Shown here: piece by piece, positions 22,200-33,605 of the stretch
Layout: each line of letters begins with the position of its first letter
Numbering within the stretch: the stretch's first letter is position 1
DNA from: Ascidia mentula
Taxonomy: Eukaryota > Chordata > Ascidiacea > Phlebobranchia > Ascidiidae
Direction: 5' to 3'
Length of the DNA: 64,000 bases
NCBI GenBank assembly: GCA_947561715.1
Contig: OX387201.1
Location: 20,474,001 to 20,538,000, forward strand
Notes under the pieces: generated by a model
What the model saw: only the letters and a program-made list of their open reading frames with translations
The model's database searches: none
Told to the model about the DNA's origin: nothing
Position numbers and translations under genes: made by a program

Positions 22200-23090
22200 T
22201 CTATTTGTACATATGTGTGAAACTACTCAAGAATCAAGTAACCGAGATGTGTAAATTGTAATTTTGGCTAATTTAACTGCGATGACTTAGAAGTCACAGT
22301 ATAGTGAACAGTATAGCTGCCCTTGTTAATGTGATTAAGTTTACGCACGGTGTTGACGCTGTCTTTGTACTCGCAGTGTCTCTCTTGCATTTGTACACAC
22401 GTGAAGCGTGTGGTATTCAATCTTCTGTCGCCCAAAGTTATCGGTAAGCATTGTGTGTGTTACGTCATAGAGGCGCATTGTAGTTTATGTTACCTGTTTC
22501 GTTTAGGTGTGCGACAGTAACTGCTTGGACCGTCTTTGTGGTCCAGAGTTTCCCGGTTCCCAAATAGTTGGTGAGCGTTATGCTGTAATTATCTACGTGA
22601 AGTGTATTTGTTTGACACATTGCCTTCTGTGTAGAAACCGTGTTCTAAGGGTCCACGTGTCCTATACGTGTCTTTCGTCTCCTCCCGACGTCTGTACCGT
22701 CTATACTTCGAATACATTCCATCTTGCGTACGAGTGCGTACTGCACATTCGATAACAAACATAACATCAACTGAGTGAGCGAGTTTGAGGCCCATTAAAG
22801 ATACGCGTTTTAACTGCGGGAATTCCGCCTCGTGTGACGTTCCGCGCCAAGAACCGGGGCGCGTTCAACGGACGTTACACTCTGCATCAGGTTTTCAATT
22901 AAAGTCATGCTAGGGAAGAACATAAGAACTCACGTGCGACTTTATGTCAAATGTACTGAACAAATAGGATTTCCCAATTAAATGTTACTCAAGTTATATT
23001 AGATTCAAATGTACACAAAAAAAATATCAACAGAACAAAAGTTCATGTTTAATATTTACATCGCAGTAATAAATGCTTAACTGATCGGAA
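22200..23090. other. Region of short splice-bounded cysteine-rich segments, no gene model
   Basis: Segments starting after ag at 22376 (CLSCICTHVKRVVFN) and 22507 (VCDSNCLDRLCGPEFPG) have acceptor and donor sites but incompatible phases. They may be remnants or chance. Confidence 0.25.
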
Positions 23091-24650
23091 CCGGGTGCAC
23101 CCTGGGGTTGTGGATTATTGATTTAAGCATGTGAGAAGTCACAAGGTTTGTGTTAAAAAACTTCAAATTTCAACATTCTGCCCCAGGCTTGCACAACCCC
23201 AGGGTGCACATTTTCGAGGCGCGAGTCAGACAAAATGACGTAAGAATCTGCATTTTGTCTCGCGCCTCGAAATTTGTTTGCTGCATTCGGGCAACTTTGA
23301 AACGTAAATTCCAATGCGAACCGTTTGTGGCCTTGTAATTATCATGCTTTTTGTCTTTGGTTAAAATTGAAGAAAGATAATTGTTCATGCCGCAGCGGTT
23401 TGGTCTTTCGACAATTTCTACGAAGGAATGTCAACCGTGAAGTTGCCATAAAATACCTTGGTTATTCAGCCACAATTTACACTTCCGTCAGGATTTTTAT
23501 ATTATTTGTGGTACAATCTATCCGCGGTGGAGTTAGCATGGACGTGAGCGACAAGCAAAACGTTGCGCGTCATCTTCTCCACTGTGGTGAATGCAGATAT
23601 CATAGAAAGTTTAATACATGAGTTACAACTCTGTGATGTTTGATCGCGAAATAAAAGTGAGAACATGCATACGATGAACAAATTCTCCTTAGTTTGTGAT
23701 CAACGTTGTAATTATCTATATATAGCGTCCTGAAACCCGGTAGAAATAAACATTGCTGGGCTTGCACGCACGTTCAATTTCCTTACCGTGTTTACTGCAA
23801 ACTTGTGATTGCAGTATTATAATGACGTTATGCAGTACCTGGTACAAGGCTAATCTCAGGTTGTTTGGTGGGAGACGAGATTGGAAGATGAAGTAAACGC
23901 TTGGCGCTGCGTGTCGCGTAGTAGCGTTTGCCGCAAAAACTTGAAATTCACAATTGCAAACGCGTTCTTGAAAACACCTATTTATAAAATTCGGGATGGT
24001 TGAACCCAGAATAATAGTTGAATGTGTCTGATATTCTGAATGTAAACGAAGAACAGGAAACAATGCAAACGAATGTCGTTTTGCGAACACTTTTCAACCA
24101 CATGTCTGTAAAAAATGTGTAACTTTAATGATGACAAATTTATTGCAAAAATAACCTTGATGTAAAGAGTTCTGTTTAATCTTACCCTCCTGGTATTAAA
24201 TGCTTAACTCAAGGTATTGACCTGAATGTGGAGTTGTTCTGTCATTAAAAATTACCTGTTTGTGTTACTTTTGTTGGTTGTGCTGCAAGCGACGATTTAG
24301 AATAAAATTTCTCTTGCAAGTGAAACGTTTGCGCATCACCTCTGTTGCGATGTCTACTCATGTCATAGAAAGTGTGAAACATTCAATATTCTGTGCATGG
24401 ATGCGCGTTGAAATCACCTCATGTTTATTCACATATTCATGATGTCATGCAGTTCCTGGTACAAGATTAGTGCTTGGCGGTGCGTGTCCCGACTGCTGAA
24501 AGTAGCAACAACTTCGCCTCATGTGGTTGGGAAGTTACCTGCTGCGTGTTTAGTGGTAATGCAGTTTTTCTATAAAGCCGGGGGTCTTGCAGCTGTTTGT
24601 CCGCATTCAGTTGCCTGGGACAGGAAGGTGTCGAGGGACAGGTAAAGAAA
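23070..24650. repeat. Low-copy dispersed repeat block (also at 39.9-40.95 kb and 51.8-52.24 kb)
   Basis: Three sub-blocks are shared with the region before and at the start of the tandem duplication: 23070-23345 with 40095-40390, 23990-24200 with 39885-40090, and 24211-24650 with 40438-40930 (again at 51798-52230). In the 40-kb copy the first block lies between the other two, so the order is rearranged. No transposon coding sequence is visible. Confidence 0.7.
23095..23272. repeat. Two nested inverted repeats (hairpin-forming)
   Basis: GTGCACCCTGGGGTTGTG at 23095-23112 is perfectly inverted at 23192-23209. Immediately after, 23212-23237 (TTTCGAGGCGCGAG..GACAAAATG) is inverted at 23251-23272, with a three-base gap in one arm. 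Confidence 0.9.
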
Positions 24651-25726
24651 AGTGTTAAGAAATAATACGAGATCTAACTAACTTGGATGCAAATTACTTG
24701 GGTCGTATTACAAGAAATTGTCGATTAACATTGGTAGCTCACCTTGGCATCAGTTTTCTAACATAACATTTATCTATGAAGTTTAGTCGTAACTGCTTGA
24801 GGTAACAACGTTGCTTATTCTCGACAACACAAAGTGTGTACGTCTAAAGTACAACAGGTTATCTCACAATAGGGATAATGCAAGCCAGAGAATATGTGAA
24901 AAATGAATGCAGGAACCAACCTGTGCAGATCGCGGTGACCGGTGGATCTGTCTTTACAAATCAATATATTATATTCCTGTGACTCGGAGTAAAGCACGAT
25001 CACCGCCTGTGTGTAATTTTTATTTTTTCTCATAAATAATAATTTCGCCTGTTGGCATCCTCAGTTTCTGTCTTATTCAAATTGAAATGTTTCCACTCCT
25101 TTTGGAGTCTCAGGAATATAACAGAGATAATGCAAGTTCACAATTGTTAATGCGAATACAAAACAAAGACGTGAGCAGAAGAATGTGATAAAAATAATGT
25201 AGTGTTGATATTAGTCACAAGAGTAAGTTTTGTAGCTGTTTCAAAACATGTTTGTGTGTAGTTCGATGGAACGGTTAATGAAACACTTCTTTTCTAAAAT
25301 ATGTCATGCTTTACCATTGCATCGACATTTTCACATGATTGTTTATATCGTTGTCATAGCACCGAAAGTGTGGGAGTGGCGCACCTAGTGGCAATAATTG
25401 CAAGTTAATTATTACGAAGTTTTGCAATCAGCTTTCATTGTTAGTGACTTTTTTAATATTCTCCCGTCTGTCATTTTGTCGAAGTTTAGTTGTTTTTGTT
25501 CAGAATAAGTTTCTGAGTAAAGGTGAAAATATCAATCAAGCAAACAGCTCAAAGATGTTTAATATCAGATAAATATATTTCGCCTAGAGAGGCATCATCG
25601 GTTTCTGTGACTGCAGAGTGTATAAATCAGATGCAACGTAACCATTTAAGTTAACACAAGGTTTATAACTTCTATTACAATAACTTCTATTTCCTTTATT
25701 TGTCGATGTCAGGAAAAACATTTGAA
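24651..25726. other. Upstream region of the CUB-ZP gene, nothing recognised
   Basis: About 1 kb without a convincing exon. It should include the promoter and 5' UTR of the gene starting at 25727. Confidence 0.4.
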
Positions 25727-28700
25727 ATGGAATTTATTTTCATCTTGTGTTTATTCCTGCAAGTTGCTGCAGGTATTTATATTGAGACATTATGTTAAAT
25801 CTTAATATGTTATTCACGAATATATTAAACGTCGTACTTGTGTAGGTGGAGGTTCGTCCACTTGCCGACCATCAGCGTATAGTGGACACAGAACTGCTTT
25901 CTACATCTCACAATCGTGTTCAAGTTATGGAAGAATTTTATCAACTGGAAATTATGGGGGAATTGCTGCAATACATTTGTACTACAGCACAATCGGCAAC
26001 AACATTTGTTCGGTGAATATGTCCGCTCTGTAGTTCTACTCCATCAACCTTAACTTTGAGTTGTGGGAGGTCTTGTGCTTACGTGAACCAAACTTATCAC
26101 AACATGTTTCTGAATTTTCCTGTTCCTAACTGAAAGATATAAAAATGGCTGTTTTCAATTTTTTGTACGTTCACAGTTAATTAATATTTGTTCATAACAT
26201 GTTAACCTCCAACTAATGATGTGATCTGAAAACCTATTCCAAAACAACCACTTGAAGAGGTGCCAGTGGTTTGATAGTCAACAAAACGAACGTAAACCAA
26301 ACCATGCGTGTAATACATTGAGATACAAAATGTCATTTTTGTAAGAGAGATATAATACTGGTACAGGGAAATCCCCCTTTGTTGTACTTGTTGTATGTTA
26401 TGTTATAATTTTAATGTAGGTTTACGAAGGAAGCAACACAAACGGTGCCTTGTTAGGAACGTTTACTGGTGATGGAAGTACAACAGGAATTGTGAAATCA
26501 GATACAGGTTCCATGTATTTGAGTTGTCCCACGTTGCGAGGCATTTCTTCTTCTAATCCCAACTTTGCATTCATAAAAGGTAAGAAACCAAAACAAAACA
26601 ATGTAAGAAACAAGCAGGAAATATATTTGAATATCATAATCTCCGATTTGCACCACCACGATAGGACGGGTTTTGCTTTGCCAGCACGGCCGGGTGGCCA
26701 CCTAACGTTATATTCAATCTACCGCAACCCATCACCTGCGACTGACTGCGATCCTACCACAGACTGTGATTCTCTGAAAATCACCTTTACATGGGCGCCT
26801 GACTTGTTAACCTTTAGGGCTTTATCGGTGCCCCTACCATTTATTTCTGTTGTATATTGTTTGATTTGTTTAAAGTTAAGATGCAACCGCATTCATTAAT
26901 TATCAAATGTTCAACATCGGTTTTGTCGACGAATATTAAACAACGTAAACCGGTCACGCTTTAATGAACCTTTTTATTTTGCAAATAATGAAAAGTATCC
27001 CACACAAGAAGAAATTTGTATTTTTCCTGATGTTTTGGAAATAATCGTTTTGTGAATCACTTTGGTTTCTAAAAAAACTTTGAGCTGTTTTTGACACCAC
27101 ATAAAACTTTGAACAATTGACCCTTCGAGATTTAAACATTTTGTATTTTTTTTTTGTGAAAAATAAAGTTCGAATTAGTTTGATATGAAAATAATTCCAA
27201 AGCTTGTGATAAAAAATCGCTTAGAAGAATGTTCGATTGAAACTTAAAATGTATAAATATTTGGATAAATTGGAATCCAAGCTGAACTGCATTGAAACAA
27301 CTTTCATCTGAATGTCCGAGATAGACTCGAAAACTCTTGACCTTCAGCATTCCAGGCATTTTTGCTGAGCTGTAATAACTCTCCGTTTAAACGTATAGTG
27401 GATAAATCTACACTTATGCGTCAGCTTGCAAAGTGTCAGACTAGCTTCACATATGTGCAGGTGACCACCACCGTATAGTGCAGTTCATATCACAAACATG
27501 TATATTTTTACTACACCGGGAATCGATTCCTGGATATCGAAAGCACCACGATCAGATTTAAACATACTTTCCTTTTTGTGAATACAATTTTAACTAAGGT
27601 GACAACTAGTGTTTGATTCAGTTTCCAATACGTCACCAACTTATTTGCCATCATTAGGCCCTTTTCCTCTAATGTTAAAGATTTGGTCAAACACTGAAAC
27701 TACACAAACGTGTGATGCAACATACAATTAAAGTAAAATACAGTATTCTTTAGAATGATTCCCAACAGAAATTGCCGTGGTACAATCGATTCCAAGTTGA
27801 TACGATGCTGTGCAGTGATATTATCACAAAAACTATCAACTTATAGTCGTGTTTCGGTCGAAAAAAGTGGACTTGCTCTGATTCGGCCAACTTTCAGTTT
27901 AATTTAATTTCTACAAACTCATGCAAGTACGTAAAATACGAAATGTTTTTTAGTTAACGAACAATCTTGTGATTCGGAGTTGAACGTGGACGATCTTCCA
28001 ACAACTCTTGTTCTTCCAACTTCGAGCAATAGAAAGTTGTTACATTACCAGGCTTGTAATTATACTGTGACAAGTCCAGTGAGATGTAATTTCACAATAT
28101 CTGCTTCAGCTTCTTCTCGGTTCGGTAATAATGCTGACGGCTATGGGGACGGTCTGTACGTAAGTTACAAAGCTTTTGTTGCTGTCTCAATATAGGAACG
28201 ACTTTTTTAAAATTAAACAAACTAAGTTCATTTGATCTCCTGTACCTTGTTGTTGGATAGATTTTATCCGATGATCCTTCACATCCTGGGGTAATTGTTG
28301 GCGGGGATCAAATAATAAACCTTCAAGCCCGAAGAATTAATATTCAAATATTCGTATATCACTCTGGCACTCCTCATCCTTCAATCAACATCAGCTCAGG
28401 TTTGTATTATATCAAGTTCGATAATAATGTAAGGCAGAAGTAATGAAGTGGGTTGAACAAGTTGAGCAACCGATCATACAAAGAGACTTAAACACAAACC
28501 GATTACATAATTTAAAAATGCGGACACTGTGTAGTGCACAATGCTTAGTGTGTGTGGATGGATGGCGTAGTTATTATGTGTCTGACTCGTGAAAGTTTGA
28601 AACCAAATATTTTCCACATAAGTTCTCAAGGGGAAAGTTATGTGTCACCATAAACACTTCCACTAAATTGCTTTGCCTCCGATATTACGCACTTCTTGTG

Positions 28701-31700
28701 TTTGCAAGCTTTTGCTTTGGTTTTCGCTGCAAAGCTAACTGTGTGACGGTCAGCTGCTTTCATTTTTAAAACTTCAAGTAATTAATGTAAACATAATAGT
28801 CAGAAAGAATAACTGGGAATATAAGTACGTGAATCTATTGCGACGAAATAAGGTTTATTGACCCAGGAATATTTTTGCACTAAAATCAAAGTAGTTTAAA
28901 ACCGGAATGGTGAAACTAGAATATTATTTTATATTCAGATTGCAAGATGTATAACGAAATGGAATGCAACACCAATTCTATCAAGTTAAAGTAAGACTGA
29001 AAATTGCTAGAAATTGCTAGAGGAATAAATAGTTTTTTCATGAAGTTGTTACTTTTAATTTATCCAAACTAAACCAAAACAATACAAATAAAATATAAAA
29101 ATATTATTCATTTTGTAGACATTTATAGACTTTTCTAACTGGTTATAAATCTAAACGAAATCTTACACGCCTATTATTTGCTTCTATTATTTTTCATAGT
29201 TCAAAAAATTAGCGACACATTTTACAACATCAACTTTACCAAATCTCATGGTTATTTAAACAACTTTTATTCCAGTGTCAGTACTCATGGGTTAAGAGCA
29301 TTGGAAGCAAGCGGAGAAGATATTTTGTATATTTCGAATCGTACAATGACAAGTCTTGATTCTCTCCCTGGAAGTTGTAAAGTTGCAGCGAAAAATCCTG
29401 TTTTCCAGTTTGAACTGGATGCGTGTCCTTCAACTCTGGAGGTAATTGTGTCTAGTTAAGAAATATTGTCCGATGTACGTCTGAATTTATTGAATCTGAC
29501 AGAAACTAATCTGGTCAGCAATACTGTTAACAATAATATGGTTATTACATACAAATGTGTCGCCTCACTTAGAGCGACCAAGGGGTACGAGTGCGTATCG
29601 GGCATCGCACCCAACGGGGCTGACTGAGTCTCGATGGCAACTCGGCCTCGTAGGCAACTTGCCTTCTCTATCTCAAGGATACTGTTGGAGTTAAATAACT
29701 CCTTTACGCAATCCACCAAGCTTCAAACCAGTCCAAAGTTGTTTATAAATCCGTTTATTGTCGATTATCCAGTAAAGTAATACAGCACACGGCGCTTCAG
29801 AACATAGGCAGTACTAAACCATAACCAACAGCCTAGACCCTAACACAGCAACAGTTGAAACACATTGATTGTCAGGCGCTAGTCGCTCTGACTATGTAGT
29901 CAGCGATTGCCAACGTGTTGATACCGTATGGAATTGTTACGCAACTTGAAGTATGCTTACCGATTTAGTCAATCAAGTCTGTTACTTATATAGCTTGAAT
30001 ACCTGTGCCCTAGATAGGTTGTTTTATGTTTAGGTGGAATTTGTTGTTCGAAAAGTAGTTATGTTTATTTTGAATTTTTTTTGAATTTCAGTCATATGGC
30101 TTTATGGCCTAAATGACGTGATTAATGACACAACTGTAATGTCGCTACCTATAAAGGCTAGCAATTCTCCACCAGCTAACGGCTCAACAAGTTTTTCCTG
30201 CTAAATTGTTCGATTAGGTCGTTTGCCTAAACCGGGAATTAGCTCATTTCTTCGATGCCGCTTTGTTTAAGATTACAACTTGGTCATGCGTTGAATGCGT
30301 GATTACAATGAGTTTGGTTTTAACTTCCGACCATAAATTAGTTATAAGTTTTAGGGCCTTTTTTCTTTGTAAACATGTATTGTGCAACGACACCACTGAC
30401 GCAACCTCAGTCAACAGATAAGTTTCGTGTAAGAAGAGGCCTCCATTATCTTCACTCACTTTGCACGTTAATGACGTCATCGTTGTTAGAGTCGTTGACC
30501 TATTTTCAAAGCGGTAATATTTGACTTCAGTCATAACTTAAAGACGTCACTCACGTTGTGAATAGTTTTTGTGTAATTTGTGAGTGCACGTATAATGAGT
30601 TGCGATTTTCTTGATATTTTTTCTGAATTACTTTCGTAGAAAACTTAAATCAACCTAAGTTTTGTAAACGAACTTAGCAATTAGGCATATTAATCTTGAC
30701 TGAGATAAATACGCCATAAACCTTCAAAAAACATGTAACAATTTTCATTATCGACCAACTGATAAGAGCATAGTCTTCATTATTAATTCTTCAAACAAAA
30801 ATATACTTTACATGTTTTTGAAAGAAATCCCAAAGCAACGTAAGCATCATGTACCAAGTTCGCAATTACAAATTTACTACTCAAGTTGTGAGACGGACAA
30901 CTTACAATCCACTCTGGGAAATATCGTGCTTTATTCCAGGAATGTTAAACAGAGATATCAAAACTGCTTCTGGAGCAATATCAACTAAACTGTACGCATT
31001 GTAATTTAATTACTTTTTTAATTTGGTGACATTTATGCTTTTGTTGAAACTTAACAGGAAAGAAAGTTATCTGACTTCACATCGTAGTGTCGGGAATATT
31101 ACGATTAGATTTGAGTTGTTTAGTGACGAGCAAATGAAAAATCCACTCAGATCAAATTCAATCGTCCAAGTTCCAAACTTCGTTTACGCTAAGGTTGATT
31201 CGGCCAGTGGAAGTGGAAAGTTTCACACATCTCTAAGGGTATGTTTTGTTCAATGACAAATTGAAATAAAAATGTGTCAATATTCTGTGCATGATTAAGG
31301 CTGTGCTGGCTATAAGCTAAGCCATAGAAGTGTGGCCAGAAATACACATATATGCGTTCACACATGGTAAAAATTTTATGCTAAACAAATATACTCATCA
31401 ATGAATTTCTCGAAGCCAAGCATGTAAATAAATTACATTTTTATACAAAACTTTGTTGATCATTCTACTCCTTTATTACTAAACTGACGTCACAAGTTAT
31501 GTAGATGGACTGGGTTAGTGGCTGGCTCTCAAGGGTGCTGTTTTTGGCACTGACAATACGTTGTTTATGTATGCATGGTTTCTATTAGATATATTAGGAA
31601 ATTTTTTGTGCATAATTTGTGCGAGGATTCAATATTTAGCCAATGTTTTAATGAAACTCTACTTCTCAGTTAAAATCTTGCTGGGTGAGCAACCTGGATT

Positions 31701-33204
31701 CTGATGAAGGAGGTTTGAAATATGAACTCATCACAGAAAGGTAAAAAGTAGCTGAAAAAAAGCCTTCTAAAATGTTTGTATAAATTTTATTAGAAAATAA
31801 TTCGTGTTAAATATAAAAAGTTTACAGATAAAATCATATTATCGCAGTTGCAAAGTCGTCCACGAGTTGGAGTCGGAAGATTCAATCGTAATTTTGAGAA
31901 ACTACCAAAGCACTTTCGTATCCTTTAAGTTTCGCTCATTCGTGTGGAACAACGTGTCTGTGAACGAACAATCACTGTACGCTCACTGTTACGTGCAATT
32001 ATGCGATAATAGCAACGACGATTGTCGTCAACCGGTGAGGTTACATACACAGTAACATATTGGTTGTTTTTCATAAATACAAAACTAATTTTACGATACA
32101 TTTTCGGATTAGTAATTATGGAAATACATAGCAATATAAGATAATACTTTTCATATGTGTTTCACAGGATTGCTCACAAAGACGTGAACGGCGATCAGTG
32201 GATTCGGATATAGAAGAAATTTTAATGGTTGGACCATTCTACGTTTCAGCTCCGGATTTGTGTGGAAAGGTGAGGAGGCACAAAGTTTAGATACCTCGGT
32301 AAATTGTGTAACAAAAACATACATCAGGGCATACTGCGCGACGAATGCAAGACAAGTTTATTGCATGTCGGTAACTGGTACAAGGAGATATGTGTGAACA
32401 GGGTAATCGACTTGGAACCAAAATTTTGCAGGCTGTTTTTCGATGACGTAATAGATTAACATGCAATCACAACTAAATTTAAAATTAATGTTGAATTTGT
32501 AACAAAAACGTAGTATGCCAGTCTTGCAATATCGCGTGATATAGAAGCAGAAAAAACTTGGTACGATCTTTCGAATGCAATTTCATAATCGTTCGCACAC
32601 CAAATATAGATTTTGTTTAAGAGGTCAATTCTTCGCAAATGAAATGTTTCCCGTTAATTGAGCAACTACAAAATTTCTGCATATTGTAGGAAAATGGTGG
32701 ATGTTCAGATTTCTGTAACGATGAACTTGGAGTTGTTCAATGTTCTTGTTTTAAAGGCCGCTATCTTGGGAATGAAGAAAAAACTTGTATTGGTGAGAGT
32801 AAAGTTTGGTTGAATATTATCATTTATTATACCTCGTTTTTCATACAGAGATATTTTGAATTCTGGTGATAAATTCTAGTAATAATCATTTATACTTCGC
32901 TTACCGAGCAAATTGTGACAATGATTAACATTTTTCTTATGTTTTGATATATTTGTGTGAGTTAATATTCACCATACTTATCTAACTTTACCTATTTATG
33001 TGCATGTGTGCAGATGTGGAAGAAGCATTGAAATCTGAAGGTTTGCAACACATAAAAGGTGTTTACATATCTGTTGGATTCATCGTTCTTCTGCTTGTTA
33101 TGGTGCTGGGGTTGGTTGCTTGGTTTATAAGAGGAAGATTCAATGAGGGAACTGATCGTAGATCGTTGCAGTCGAAGACATACATGTACATCCCTGCTAA
33201 ATAA
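25727..33204 (+). CDS. CUB / ZP / EGF domain type I membrane protein
   Basis: Thirteen exons with consistent phases: 25727-25772 (signal peptide MEFIFILCLFLQVAA), 25846-26012, 26420-26579, 27954-28159, 28261-28399, 29200-29441, 30825-30991, 31058-31238, 31670-31740, 31848-32034, 32168-32269, 32690-32792 and 33014-33204. Exons 2-5 resemble two CUB domains (CSSYGRILSTGNYGG, VYEGSNTNGALLGTF). Exons 7-11 form a ZP polymerisation module (VVRRTTYNPLWEISCFIPG, LKSCWVSNL, HCYVQLCDNSNDDCRQP). A furin-type site RRERR follows at the start of exon 11, then an EGF-like domain (ENGGCSDFCND...CSC). Last come a transmembrane helix (YISVGFIVLLLVMVLGLVAW) and a short tail, for about 653 residues. The architecture recalls CUB-and-ZP membrane proteins of epithelia and egg coats. 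The exon 2/3 link inside the first CUB is uncertain. A repeat sits in intron 6. Confidence 0.88.
27460..27600 (-). mobile_element. Degenerate tRNA-derived SINE copy in intron 3 of the CUB-ZP gene
   Basis: The minus strand carries GGAATCGATTCCCGGTGTAG (complement of 27511-27530), preceded by ctgatcgtggtgctttcgat. This is the same tail block as the SINEs at 13925, 19755 and 36590, with several changes in the B box. Confidence 0.5.
29580..30330 (-). repeat. LTR-like interspersed repeat, copy 2 (inverted relative to copy 1)
   Basis: Read on the minus strand, this matches 2265-2960 in the same order: gttaaaaccaaactcattgt, the tatataagtaac TATA region, gtctaggctgttggtt, aataaacggatttat and tgagatagagaaggcaagtt. 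It lies in intron 6 of the CUB-ZP gene (29442-30824). The copies are clearly diverged, so they are not a recent pair. Confidence 0.75.
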
Positions 33205-33233
33205 CTGATCGTTTGCTGCCAAGTTGTATTTGT

Positions 33234-33239
33234 ATTAAA
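33234..33239 (+). terminator. Poly(A) signal ATTAAA of the CUB-ZP gene
   Basis: ATTAAA lies 30 bases after the stop codon at 33202-33204. Confidence 0.55.
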
Positions 33240-33590
33240 CACTTGCATGAATACTTGACTAACTGAGTTTGTGTAACACGTTGTAAATACAAGTCATCAT
33301 ATCTATGTACAATTTTGATTTATGTCGTCACACAGAATATGGGAATCTAAGATAATGGCACACATGAGATCTGTACTTCATTGTTCATGTTGCGATGTAA
33401 TCTTGTCAATGGATTTGTCGTATTTCAAGTTTATTAGGTTACGAAACAACAACCTTAGTTGATGGTTTGATGCTTATGAGTATCCTATTAAGAAAAATGG
33501 TAATGAAACTGTAAAATGACCACAAATCAAATCGATTGTATGTCACGCGAAAAGTGAACAATATCCACCAGAAATAAGAAATATTCAGAT
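33240..33590. other. Spacer, nothing recognised
   Basis: It sits between the CUB-ZP gene and the decayed Gypsy element. No LTR could be recognised here. Confidence 0.4.
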
Positions 33591-33605
33591 TGCATGTGAC
33601 GTTAG

